Of a stretch of 64,000 nt of DNA, positions 36,165 to 45,375 are shown one piece after another (positions within the stretch are counted from its first letter, which is position 1; the number at the start of each line of letters is the position of its first letter). The DNA is from Allocoprobacillus merdigallinarum. GTDB taxonomy: Bacteria; Bacillota_I; Bacilli_A; Erysipelotrichales; Coprobacillaceae. Location of the stretch: contig DWZO01000043.1 in the NCBI GenBank assembly GCA_019117525.1, forward strand, positions 16,960-80,959, in the 5' to 3' direction. The position numbers were made by a program, and so were the translations under genes. The notes beneath the pieces were generated by a model. That model was given only the letters and a program-made list of their open reading frames with translations, did no database searches and was not told where the DNA came from.

Positions 36165-38017
36165 GAAAACTGAATTCTTCACAATTTTTAAAAGCAATCA
36201 TTTTTAGTTTATTTACTCTATTAGTGACAACATTATCTTCAACAAGTAAGTATTTCTTTGATCTATCTACTTTGATTCATTTTAATAACATATGTATTTT
36301 TATATTTTTGGCTATTCTTATTTATTTCATGCCAGAAAAAGAAACAACAAAAGCAGAAAACAGATGGATAATGTTTTTTTCAATATTTGTTGTCATATTG
36401 AATATATTGGGATCAATATTTCATCAAGAAGGAAGCTTGATGTGGATATTTTCTAGTGTATTTTCAGTTATTATTTATATTATCAAAATTGTTTTTTATA
36501 GTTTTGTAACTTATAAAATTATTACGTCTTATTATCGAAAAGTTATTGAGTGGATAAAGAATTTTCATTGTCAATTTTTTCGTAAAAAGAATTTGTTTAT
36601 TATACTTTTTATTATATTCCTCATTTGTTGGATTCCTTATTTTATCGTATATTGGCCTGGGGTTTTGACACCAGATGCGAATGAATCTTTTGTGCAGTTT
36701 TTTGGTGATGCACAATTTAGTTGGACTATTAAGACCATTAAACTTATTGATCCACAAGTTATTCTTAATAATCATCAACCTGTCTTTTATACATTATTTA
36801 TTGGATTGTTTGCTTATATTGGACGTTTTATCCATCATATGGAATTAGCTCTGTCCTTATATACAATATTCCAAATGACTATAATGGCTCTGATTTTTTC
36901 GTATATGTTCACATATATGAAAAAACAGAATGTACCAGATTTTTATCTCCTTATTGGAGGACTATTTATTGCATTATGTCCTATCGTACCTTATTATATG
37001 ATAACGTGGACAAAAGATGTTTTGTATACAGGTGTGATGATACTGGCTACAATATTTATCCATAGGATAATTAAAGAAGATTTTAAATTCATTCAAATTT
37101 TAAAAACAATTTTTATTTTTTTACTGCTAGCTTTATTACGTAATAATGGATTCTATATTTTGCTTATCAGTTTTATTTTACTTTTTATATTTTTAAGCAA
37201 AAAAAGAATTTTATGTATAAAAATTTTTGTTCCTGTTATTGCTATTTATATGGCTATTGTACATATTGGGTTTCCACTATTTCATATTACAGAGGGAAGT
37301 CCAAGAGAAATGTATTCTGTTGTTTTTCAGCAATTAGCGAGAACCATTAAAGAAAATGGTGATTCGTGGATGAGTACAGATGAAAAAGAGTGTGTAGAAT
37401 ATGTTTTACAAGTTGATGATGTTAAGGATTTGTCTGAATATTATAATCCTCAACATGCTGATTCTATTAAAGGTAGATATAATGTAGAAACGGATGATGA
37501 AATGTTATCAAGATTTTTAAAAGTATGGGCGCATGGATTTATTGAATATCCAGTTACATATTTAGATTCGTTTTTTACCAATACATATCCATATTATTCT
37601 TTATATTCTTCGTCTCGTGATTTTAAATTTTATTACAATAATCCAAAATCTGGTGGTAGTAGCAATGAATACTATGTTGATCAACTTAGTATTATGAGAT
37701 TGCCAAGAAGAGGTGTGGCTAAAATTTATCAGTTTATTTGCAAAGCACCTGTAACATCATTAATAACGACAATGGGATTCTCAGCATTTCTATTATATTT
37801 TGGTCTTATACAAATTATGATGAATAAGAAGTATAAGTATTTATTCATATATTTATTTGCAGCACTCAATTATCTTATTAGTTTTTTGGGACCTGTTGCT
37901 TATTACAGATATGGTGTACCTTTTGCATTTTTGGTTCCATTGTTATTAGGTTTAACTTTTAAAGAATGTTGGAGGAGTAATAATACCAATGAAAAAATTA
38001 TTGAATCAAATTCTTAA
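36161..38017 (+). CDS. Large multi-pass membrane protein, probable GT-C type glycosyltransferase (DUF6020-like)
   Basis: 618 residues with at least twelve hydrophobic segments. A long outward loop after the first helices carries VLTPDANESFVQFF and ILNNHQPVFYT; the acidic residues there are in the position of the catalytic loop of polyprenyl-phosphate-sugar-using GT-C enzymes. A second soluble stretch covers about 390-510. I think it belongs to DUF6020 but cannot check. It is followed by GtrA- and GtrB-type genes, the usual partners of such an enzyme. Starts inside the tagD stop. Confidence 0.65.
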   Translation: MRKLNSSQFLKAIIFSLFTLLVTTLSSTSKYFFDLSTLIHFNNICIFIFLAILIYFMPEKETTKAENRWIMFFSIFVVILNILGSIFHQEGSLMWIFSSVFSVIIYIIKIVFYSFVTYKIITSYYRKVIEWIKNFHCQFFRKKNLFIILFIIFLICWIPYFIVYWPGVLTPDANESFVQFFGDAQFSWTIKTIKLIDPQVILNNHQPVFYTLFIGLFAYIGRFIHHMELALSLYTIFQMTIMALIFSYMFTYMKKQNVPDFYLLIGGLFIALCPIVPYYMITWTKDVLYTGVMILATIFIHRIIKEDFKFIQILKTIFIFLLLALLRNNGFYILLISFILLFIFLSKKRILCIKIFVPVIAIYMAIVHIGFPLFHITEGSPREMYSVVFQQLARTIKENGDSWMSTDEKECVEYVLQVDDVKDLSEYYNPQHADSIKGRYNVETDDEMLSRFLKVWAHGFIEYPVTYLDSFFTNTYPYYSLYSSSRDFKFYYNNPKSGGSSNEYYVDQLSIMRLPRRGVAKIYQFICKAPVTSLITTMGFSAFLLYFGLIQIMMNKKYKYLFIYLFAALNYLISFLGPVAYYRYGVPFAFLVPLLLGLTFKECWRSNNTNEKIIESNS

Positions 38018-38387
38018 ATTTGGAGTTGTAGGTGGCTTAGCATTTATTATTGATTATGGAATTTTGATATTTTTAACAGAAGTATTTCACATCAATTATT
38101 TAATTTCAACAACAATTTCATTTATTGTGTCTGTTATTTTTAATTATATAATGAGTATATTTTGGGTTTTCGATGTTGATGAGAATAAAAATAGAACAAC
38201 TGTGTTTTCTGTGTTCATTATTTTAAGTGTAATTGGATTGCTTTTAAATGATTTGTTCATGTGGGTATTTGTGGATGGAATGTCTATTCATTACTTGATT
38301 GCTAAAATTATTGCAACTCTTCTTGTAATGATTTATAATTTTATAACGAGAAAATTATTTTTAGAAAAGAGGGAGTCAAATGGATAA
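37989..38387 (+). CDS. GtrA-family membrane protein
   Basis: 132 residues, four membrane helices, with the family start LNQILKFGVVGGLAFIIDYG. GtrA proteins are thought to flip a polyprenyl-phosphate-linked sugar. It overlaps the upstream gene by 29 nt and the GtrB-like gene by 8 nt; RBS GGAGGAG is within the upstream gene. Confidence 0.85.
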   Translation: MKKLLNQILKFGVVGGLAFIIDYGILIFLTEVFHINYLISTTISFIVSVIFNYIMSIFWVFDVDENKNRTTVFSVFIILSVIGLLLNDLFMWVFVDGMSIHYLIAKIIATLLVMIYNFITRKLFLEKRESNG

Positions 38388-39327
38388 AATAGCTGTTCTT
38401 ATACCATGCTATAATGAAAGTATTACTATTAAAAAAGTTGTTGAGGATTATCGTCAAGCGTTACCTGAAGCGACTATATATGTATATGATAATAACTCAA
38501 CAGACGATACTGCTAAAATTGCTGCTGAGGCAGGAGCAATAGTTAGATATGAGCATCAACAAGGTAAAGGAAATGTTATTAGACGTATGTTTAGAGAAGT
38601 CGATGCACAATGTTATTTAATGATTGATGGTGACGATACTTATCCAGCTGAAAATGCAAGAGAAATGGTTGATTGTGTATTAAATCAAAATGCAGATATG
38701 GTTGTTGGTGATAGATTGTCATCTACATATTTCAATGAGAATAAAAGAGCATTTCACAATTTTGGAAATTCTATAGTTAGAAAATCTATTAATTTCTTAT
38801 TTAAAAGTGATATTAAAGATATTATGACAGGTTATAGAGCATTTAGTTATGAGTTTGTAAAAACATTTGCTGTTTTATCTAAAGGTTTTGAAATAGAAAC
38901 GGAAATGACTATTCATGCAATAGATAAGAATATGTTTGTTAAAAATGTTATTGTTAATTACCGTGATAGACCACAAGGTAGTGAAAGTAAATTAAATACA
39001 TATTCAGATGGTCTAAAAGTTATATTTATGATTATGAGATTATATCGAACTTATAAGCCATTTGGATTTTTTGGATTAATTGCATTGATTTTAGCTATAA
39101 TTTCAGCAATATTATTTATTCCAATATTAATTACATATTTTCATATTGGTCTTGTACCAAATTTTCCAACATTAATTGTTAGTGGTTTTATTGCAATTGC
39201 TGCTATTATTTCATTTTTCTCAGGACTTATTTTACAAACAATGACTCAAAAGAATAAACAAGATTTTGAAAGTCAATTAAAATATGTATCAGATGTAAAG
39301 AAAAAATTGTTAAAACAGTCAGTCTGA
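38380..39327 (+). CDS. GtrB-like polyprenyl-phosphate glycosyltransferase (GT2)
   Basis: 315 residues. The N-terminal GT2 domain has VLIPCYNES, YVYDNNSTDDT and the metal-binding MIDGDDTYPA; two membrane helices near 230-290 anchor the C-terminus. Enzymes of this build load glucose or a similar sugar on polyprenyl phosphate at the inner face of the membrane. With GtrA and the large membrane protein it forms a side-chain glycosylation set. Confidence 0.88.
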   Translation: MDKIAVLIPCYNESITIKKVVEDYRQALPEATIYVYDNNSTDDTAKIAAEAGAIVRYEHQQGKGNVIRRMFREVDAQCYLMIDGDDTYPAENAREMVDCVLNQNADMVVGDRLSSTYFNENKRAFHNFGNSIVRKSINFLFKSDIKDIMTGYRAFSYEFVKTFAVLSKGFEIETEMTIHAIDKNMFVKNVIVNYRDRPQGSESKLNTYSDGLKVIFMIMRLYRTYKPFGFFGLIALILAIISAILFIPILITYFHIGLVPNFPTLIVSGFIAIAAIISFFSGLILQTMTQKNKQDFESQLKYVSDVKKKLLKQSV

Positions 39328-39420
39328 TTTTATGAACCATGTGATTAAATAAGTTAATTATATGACACAATTATATGAAAAGTATATTTGTTTATAAATA
39401 AATCTAAAGTTTAGCTCGTT

Positions 39421-39446
39421 ACCCAATCATATTGATTGGGTTTTCT
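39421..39446 (+). terminator. Intrinsic terminator behind the Gtr-like trio
   Basis: A perfect 9-bp stem ACCCAATCA / TGATTGGGT with loop TAT is followed by TTTTCTTTTC. Confidence 0.85.
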
Positions 39447-39493
39447 TTTCTTATCTTATTTAAAATGAAACTGTATGTCATAAAATATTTATC

Positions 39494-39521
39494 TTGCTCT
39501 TTTAAAGCAAAATGTTAAAAT
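39494..39521 (+). promoter_or_regulatory. Promoter of the second phosphotransferase/glycosyltransferase pair
   Basis: TTGCTC (39494-39499), 16-nt spacer, TAAAAT (39516-39521) preceded by TGT. The same TGTTAAAAT block lies before the TagB-like gene (47084-47092). Confidence 0.55.
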
Positions 39522-39547
39522 AATATATAGATTTGGAGGTTTTATCG

Positions 39548-41944
39548 TTGAATAAATATATGAAATATTATAATAAAACAAGATATTTATCTATATATGA
39601 AAAGACACCAATAAAAGAGAAAACTATTTTACTGGAATCACAAAAAGGAAAGAACTTAAATGGAAATATTTTTTATATATTAAAAGAGCTGATGAATAAT
39701 AAAGAATATGAAAGTTATAAAGTTTTTTTATCAGTAGATGAAAAGTCTGTAAATAAATATACTTTATTATTAAAACAATATTCTCTAAACCCTGAATTAG
39801 TAATTGTTGAAAGTGTGAAATATTTTAAAATTTTATCTTCTGCTCAGTATTTGATTACTGATACAAGCTTTATTCCTAATTTTATTAAAAAAGAAGGTCA
39901 AATTTTATTGAATGTATGGCATGGCACACCTCTAAAAAATTTAGGTAAAAAAGATCATAGTGGATTTCATGCTATTGGAAATATACAAAAGAACTTTTTT
40001 GTTGCAGACTATTTATTATATCCTAATGAATATATGATGAATCACATGATAGAAGATTATATGTTAGAAAATATTTGTGATGCAAAATGTATATTGCATG
40101 GGTATCCAAGAAATGATGTTTTTTTTCAATCAAAAAAACAAGAAATTATAGATAAATATCATTTAAATCAAAAAGAAATTATTGCTTATATGCCAACTTG
40201 GCGAGGTGTTGTTGGACATATTCAAGATGAAATATCAACTTTAAAAAATATTTTAAGAAAAATTGATCAAAGATTAAACGAACATCAAATTTTGATGGTC
40301 AATTTACATCCGTTTATAAATGATGTGATTAATTATGATGAGTTTATTCATATTATGCCATTTCCTAATGAATATGAAACATATGATGTTTTGAATCTCA
40401 GTGATCAATTAATAACTGATTATTCTAGTGTATTCTTTGATTATGCAAATACTAGAAATAAAATAATTCTATTTACTTATGATTTGGAAGAATATCAAAG
40501 AGATAGAGGGTTATATATAGATTTAGAATCTTTACCATTTCCAATTGTTAATAATGTTGAGAATTTAATAAAAGAAATCAATTCTTCAAAAGAATATAAT
40601 GATGAAGAATTCTTAAAAATGTATTGTCCTTATGATAATGCCATGGCAACATCATCTCTTTTAAAATATATTTTTTATAAAAATGGTAAAATTAATGTGG
40701 TACCAGTTTATAATAATCAAAAACAAAATATTCTCATTTATGCTGGGAATTTAGCAAGGAATGGTATTACAACTGCTTTGTTTAATCTTTTAAAAAATGT
40801 TGATACACAAAAATATAATTATTATATTACATTTAATTCATCAAGTGTGAAAAATTATAAAGAGACTTTGCTAAATTTACCTGATAATGTACGATATATT
40901 TCAATGCTTGGAATGATGAATGCTTCATTATTTCAAAAATGTTTTTTGCTTATGTCAAGAAGAATAAAATCTTTTAAACAATTTGATTTACCCCTCTTTG
41001 ATTATATATTTAAAAATGAGATAAAAAGATGTTTTGGAAACATTCCTTTTTCACATGTTATTCAGTATAATGGATATGATTTTAAATACGAATTAATGTT
41101 TGCAAGATTTAATACAGAACGTATTATCTATGTACACAGTAATATGATTAGCGAAATCAAAGAGCGTCGAAATCAACATCCCCAAGTTTTAAAATATGCT
41201 TATAATCATTATGATAAAGTTGCTATAGTGACAGAAGATATGCGTGAACCAACACTCACTTTTTGTCATGATAATAATCGTATTTATGTTGCTAAAAATA
41301 TTATAGATTATAAAAAGATATTAGATTTTTCTTATAAAGAAATAAGCTTTGATCAAGATGCCCAATCCAATATTTCTTTGGAAAAGTTAAACCAAATATT
41401 GAATACAGATGATAAAAAATTTGTTACCGTAGGACGTTTTTCATCTGAAAAAGGACATCAAAGATTAATAGAAAGTTTTGATGAACTTTATAAAGAGAAG
41501 AAGAATATATATTTAATAATTATTGGTGGTCATGGAGAAATGTTTCAACAAACAATTGATTTTGCTGATACATTAACAAGTAGAGAAAATATCATTATTA
41601 TAAAATCTGTATCTAATCCATATGCTATTCTAAAAAAATGTGATTATTTTGTCTTATCTTCTTTTTATGAGGGTTTTGGTTTGGTTTTGGCAGAAGCCAA
41701 TATTTTAGGACTACCTGTTTTTTCTACAAATATACCTGGTCCTAGAGGATTTATGGAAAAATATAATGGTTTGTTAGTAGATAATTCTAAACAAGGGATT
41801 ATTGATGGTATGCAACTTATGTTGGATGGAAAAGTTTCGGTTATGGATATTAATTTTGAGGAATACAATCAAGAAGCTATTAAAGAGTTTGAATTATTAT
41901 TATCTCGTGATGAAAAGGTGAAAGAATATGAAAATAATAAATAA
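39548..41944 (+). CDS. CDP-glycerol phosphotransferase fused to a GT4 glycosyltransferase (copy 2)
   Basis: 798 residues with the same two-domain plan as copy 1. Polyol-phosphate transferase motifs: VWHGTPLKNLGKK, MPTWRG, ITDYSSVFFDYA. Glycosyltransferase motifs: FVTVGRFSSEKGHQRLIESF, IIGGHGEMF and EGFGLVLAEANILGLPVFST (E-x7-E). TTG 39548 lies 7 nt behind GGAGGT and is my choice; ATG 39560 is the alternative. It overlaps copy 3 by 17 nt. Copies 2 and 3 resemble each other more than copy 1, suggesting a tandem duplication. Confidence 0.85.
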   Translation: MNKYMKYYNKTRYLSIYEKTPIKEKTILLESQKGKNLNGNIFYILKELMNNKEYESYKVFLSVDEKSVNKYTLLLKQYSLNPELVIVESVKYFKILSSAQYLITDTSFIPNFIKKEGQILLNVWHGTPLKNLGKKDHSGFHAIGNIQKNFFVADYLLYPNEYMMNHMIEDYMLENICDAKCILHGYPRNDVFFQSKKQEIIDKYHLNQKEIIAYMPTWRGVVGHIQDEISTLKNILRKIDQRLNEHQILMVNLHPFINDVINYDEFIHIMPFPNEYETYDVLNLSDQLITDYSSVFFDYANTRNKIILFTYDLEEYQRDRGLYIDLESLPFPIVNNVENLIKEINSSKEYNDEEFLKMYCPYDNAMATSSLLKYIFYKNGKINVVPVYNNQKQNILIYAGNLARNGITTALFNLLKNVDTQKYNYYITFNSSSVKNYKETLLNLPDNVRYISMLGMMNASLFQKCFLLMSRRIKSFKQFDLPLFDYIFKNEIKRCFGNIPFSHVIQYNGYDFKYELMFARFNTERIIYVHSNMISEIKERRNQHPQVLKYAYNHYDKVAIVTEDMREPTLTFCHDNNRIYVAKNIIDYKKILDFSYKEISFDQDAQSNISLEKLNQILNTDDKKFVTVGRFSSEKGHQRLIESFDELYKEKKNIYLIIIGGHGEMFQQTIDFADTLTSRENIIIIKSVSNPYAILKKCDYFVLSSFYEGFGLVLAEANILGLPVFSTNIPGPRGFMEKYNGLLVDNSKQGIIDGMQLMLDGKVSVMDINFEEYNQEAIKEFELLLSRDEKVKEYENNK

Positions 41945-44312
41945 GTTGATTTATTTATGGCATAGACAGTCTTATGTGAAGTATTGGAAGAAGTCTTGTG
42001 TTAAAGACAATTATATATTTTTAGAATCTCAACAAGGAAAGAATTTAAATGGAAATATTTTCTATATTGCTAAAGAGTTAAATTCTTCATTATATGATAA
42101 TTATGAAATATATCTTTCTTATTCAAAAGAAAGAAAAGAAGACTTTGTAAACTTGCTAAACAATTATGGTTTAAAAAAGATTCAGTTAGTTGAGTTAGGA
42201 AGCAAACAATATTACATCAAATTATCTGCAGCAAAATATATTTTCAATGATACATCATTTTTAACTTTTTTTATTAAAAAGCCTGAACAGATATATGTAA
42301 ATACATGGCATGGCACACCATTAAAAACTTTAGGAAAAGATGTAAAAAATGATAGGTTTAAGATTGGAAATATTCAAAAAAATTTTTTAACTGCTGATTA
42401 CATACTTGCACCTAATGATTATACTCAACAAAAATTAACAGAAAGTTATATGTTGAATGAAATATATGATGGAAAATTTTTAAAATGTGGATATCCTAGA
42501 AATTCTGTTTTTTTTGATAATGATCGTAGAAATAAAATAAGAGAGCAGTTAGAGTTTGGTAATAAACAAATTATTGCATATATGCCTACATGGAGGGGAA
42601 TAGTAGGACAAGTTCATAATGAAATTGATTTTATGGAAGATTTATTAAAGAGTATAGATAAGAATTTGAATGATTATCAAGTCATGTATGTAAATCTTCA
42701 TCCTTTTATGACATCCTATATTGATTTTTCACAATATCAACATATAAAAATGTTTCCAAAGCAGTTTGAAACATATGATTTTTTAAATGTTGCTGATTGT
42801 TTAATAACAGATTATTCAAGTGTATTTTTTGATTTTGCTAATACAAAAAGAAAAATTATTTTATATGTTCCTGATGAAAAAGAATATGTTCATGAAAGAG
42901 GACTTTACCTCGATTTACAAGAATTACCTTTTGTAAAAACATACAATGTTAAACAATTAATAAATGAAATCAATAACTCAGATTATTATTCAAATGAATC
43001 CTTTATGAAAACATATTGTCAGCTTGAATCTTATATGACAACAAGGCAATTATGTCAGCATGTTTTGTTTCAAAATAATTCTATTGCTGAAGTCAAACCT
43101 CAAAAAAATGGAAAGAAAAATGTTCTTATTTTTGCGGGACGTATGGTTAATAATGGAATTACAACTTCATTAATTAACTTATTAAATTATATGGATAGTG
43201 AGAAATATAATATTATTATTTCTATGACAGCACATAATGCTAAAGAAGGTGAAAGTTTTATTCATGCTTTGCCAAATTATGTTTCTTATTATCCTCATTC
43301 TGGTAAAATGGTTGTATCTTTTTTTCAGTTTATATATTTAGGGTTATATTATTTTAGATTGATACCTCGTTATAAGTCCAATAAAATCATGAATCATATT
43401 CTTCAATATGAGAAGCAACGTTTGTATAATGGCATGCATGTTGATCATGTTATTGATTTTCGTGGATATGTTTTTTTGAATATTTGGCTTTTTTGCCAAT
43501 TTCAATGCAAAAAAACAATCTTTGTACATAGTGATATGATTCAAGAAATGAAAAACAAAAATAATCAGCATCCATGGACATTGGAATATGCTTATCAACA
43601 TTATGATAATGTTGCTGTTGTGAGTGAAGGCATTAAGGATTCCACTATAGCAATTAGCCATAAATCAGATAATATTGTTGTATGTGAAAATATTATTGAT
43701 TATAAGACAATAGAAAATAAAGGTAAGCAAGAAATGACCTTTGATGATCACTCTGAAATAAGTGTTGATAAACAATTGTTTATCCAAAAGATGAATAATT
43801 CTTGTTTCACTTTTGTAAATGTTGGGCGTTTTTCTAAAGAAAAAGGTCACTTTAGATTGTTGGAAGCATTTAAACAAGTCCATCAACAATTTCCAGATAC
43901 TCAATTATTAATTATTGGAGGTTATGGAAAATTATATTCTTCGCTTATGAAGAAAATTAATAAATATGGACTGAATGAATGTGTTTTTCTGGTTAAGAAT
44001 TTATCAAATCCTTTACCATTAGTAAAACAGTGTGACGGTTTTGTTTTATCTTCATTTTATGAAGGATTTGGTTTGGTATTAGCTGAAGCTAATATTTTGA
44101 ATATTCCAATAATATCAACTGATATTGTAGGGGCAAGAGGTTTTATGAAAAAATATAAAGGATGCATCTATCCAAATAATACGGATGGTATTTATCAAGG
44201 AATGCTTGATTTATATCATAGAAAAGTAGAGATCATAGATGTTGATTATCAACAATATAATCAAGAGGCAATAGAGCAGTTTTATTCTTTAATAGATGAA
44301 AAATCTATGTAA
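41928..44312 (+). CDS. CDP-glycerol phosphotransferase fused to a GT4 glycosyltransferase (copy 3)
   Basis: 794 residues. Phosphotransferase half: TWHGTPLKTLGKD, MPTWRG, ITDYSSVFFDFA. Glycosyltransferase half: FVNVGRFSKEKGHFRLLEAF, IIGGYGKLY and EGFGLVLAEANILNIPIIST. The start lies inside the end of copy 2, with AAAGGTGAAAG as ribosome site. The middle region (about 440-590), which links the domains and should contact the acceptor, differs most from copies 1 and 2, so acceptor or linkage may differ. Confidence 0.85.
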   Translation: MKIINKLIYLWHRQSYVKYWKKSCVKDNYIFLESQQGKNLNGNIFYIAKELNSSLYDNYEIYLSYSKERKEDFVNLLNNYGLKKIQLVELGSKQYYIKLSAAKYIFNDTSFLTFFIKKPEQIYVNTWHGTPLKTLGKDVKNDRFKIGNIQKNFLTADYILAPNDYTQQKLTESYMLNEIYDGKFLKCGYPRNSVFFDNDRRNKIREQLEFGNKQIIAYMPTWRGIVGQVHNEIDFMEDLLKSIDKNLNDYQVMYVNLHPFMTSYIDFSQYQHIKMFPKQFETYDFLNVADCLITDYSSVFFDFANTKRKIILYVPDEKEYVHERGLYLDLQELPFVKTYNVKQLINEINNSDYYSNESFMKTYCQLESYMTTRQLCQHVLFQNNSIAEVKPQKNGKKNVLIFAGRMVNNGITTSLINLLNYMDSEKYNIIISMTAHNAKEGESFIHALPNYVSYYPHSGKMVVSFFQFIYLGLYYFRLIPRYKSNKIMNHILQYEKQRLYNGMHVDHVIDFRGYVFLNIWLFCQFQCKKTIFVHSDMIQEMKNKNNQHPWTLEYAYQHYDNVAVVSEGIKDSTIAISHKSDNIVVCENIIDYKTIENKGKQEMTFDDHSEISVDKQLFIQKMNNSCFTFVNVGRFSKEKGHFRLLEAFKQVHQQFPDTQLLIIGGYGKLYSSLMKKINKYGLNECVFLVKNLSNPLPLVKQCDGFVLSSFYEGFGLVLAEANILNIPIISTDIVGARGFMKKYKGCIYPNNTDGIYQGMLDLYHRKVEIIDVDYQQYNQEAIEQFYSLIDEKSM

Positions 44313-44369
44313 AGTAAGATATAATCATTTTATTATTATAGTAGAAATCAATTAAGGGAGTTGAATATA

Positions 44370-45266
44370 ATGAATAATGTAACGCTTGTCGTTATGGCAG
44401 CAGGAATAGGAAGTCGATTTGGTGGAGGAATCAAGCAATTAGAACCAGTAGGACCTAGTGGTGAAATCATTATGGATTATTCTATCCATGATGCCTTGGA
44501 AGCTGGTTTTAATAAGGTTGTCTTTGTTATTAGAAAAGATTTGGAAAAAGACTTTGATGAAATCATAGGACAGAGAATGAAAAAGAAAGTTCATGTTGAA
44601 TATGCTTTTCAGGAAGTCGATAACATTCCTGAAGAATATAAGGATAAGTTTGCAGGACGTACAAAGCCTTGGGGTACAGGACAGGCTATTCTGGCATGTC
44701 AAGGTTTAGTCAATGAACCATTTTTAGTGATCAATGCAGATGATTATTATGGAAAGGAAGCTTATAAAAAAGCATATCAATATCTGACAGAGGAACATCC
44801 AAAGAATCCAATGCCAATATGCATGGTAGGTTTTATCTTAAAGAATACACTCAGTGATAATGGAGGAGTGACAAGAGGAATCTGCCAGATTGCAAATGAT
44901 AAGCTGATAGATATTGTGGAAACACATAATATAGAAAAAATTAATGGAAAAGCAGTTGTCGAAGGAAAAGAGATAGATCTCAATTCAGCAGTATCTATGA
45001 ATATGTGGGGATTATATCCAGAGTTCATAGAAATGCTAGAACAGGGATTCAATGATTTCTTAAAAGAAACACCATCCAATAACTTAAAAGCAGAATATCT
45101 GTTACCAACAATCATAGGAGATATGTTACATAACAATGAAGCAGAAGTCACAGCATTAAAATCACATGATGAATGGTTTGGAGTGACATATAAAGAAGAT
45201 AAAGATTATGTAAAAGAAAATATCCAGTTATTAGTAGAAAAGGGAATATATCCTCAAAAACTATAA
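44370..45266 (+). CDS. Sugar-phosphate nucleotidyltransferase
   Basis: 298 residues with a GT-A-like nucleotidyltransferase fold. The nucleotide-binding start is VVMAAGIGSRFGGGIKQLEP, and VINADDYYG is the metal-binding site. It probably forms an NDP-sugar from a sugar-1-phosphate; the sugar cannot be read. It lies behind the three phosphotransferase/glycosyltransferase genes, so it may feed them. ATG 44370 follows GGGAG by 9 nt; TTG 44361 is too close to it. Confidence 0.8.
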   Translation: MNNVTLVVMAAGIGSRFGGGIKQLEPVGPSGEIIMDYSIHDALEAGFNKVVFVIRKDLEKDFDEIIGQRMKKKVHVEYAFQEVDNIPEEYKDKFAGRTKPWGTGQAILACQGLVNEPFLVINADDYYGKEAYKKAYQYLTEEHPKNPMPICMVGFILKNTLSDNGGVTRGICQIANDKLIDIVETHNIEKINGKAVVEGKEIDLNSAVSMNMWGLYPEFIEMLEQGFNDFLKETPSNNLKAEYLLPTIIGDMLHNNEAEVTALKSHDEWFGVTYKEDKDYVKENIQLLVEKGIYPQKL

Positions 45267-45290
45267 ATAATCTTATTTTTCGAAGAATGA

Positions 45291-45335
45291 AAAAATGTGT
45301 AAGTTACAAGCGTATAGCTCGACTTACACATTTTT
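45291..45335. terminator. Bidirectional terminator between convergent genes
   Basis: A perfect 14-bp stem AAAAATGTGTAAGT / ACTTACACATTTTT with a 17-nt loop. Both ends carry A/T runs, so it can stop the nucleotidyltransferase gene and the L,D-transpeptidase gene opposite. Confidence 0.85.
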
Positions 45336-45375
45336 ACATAACCAATCTTTTTTTTATTTGATTTCTAAAAGTTTT

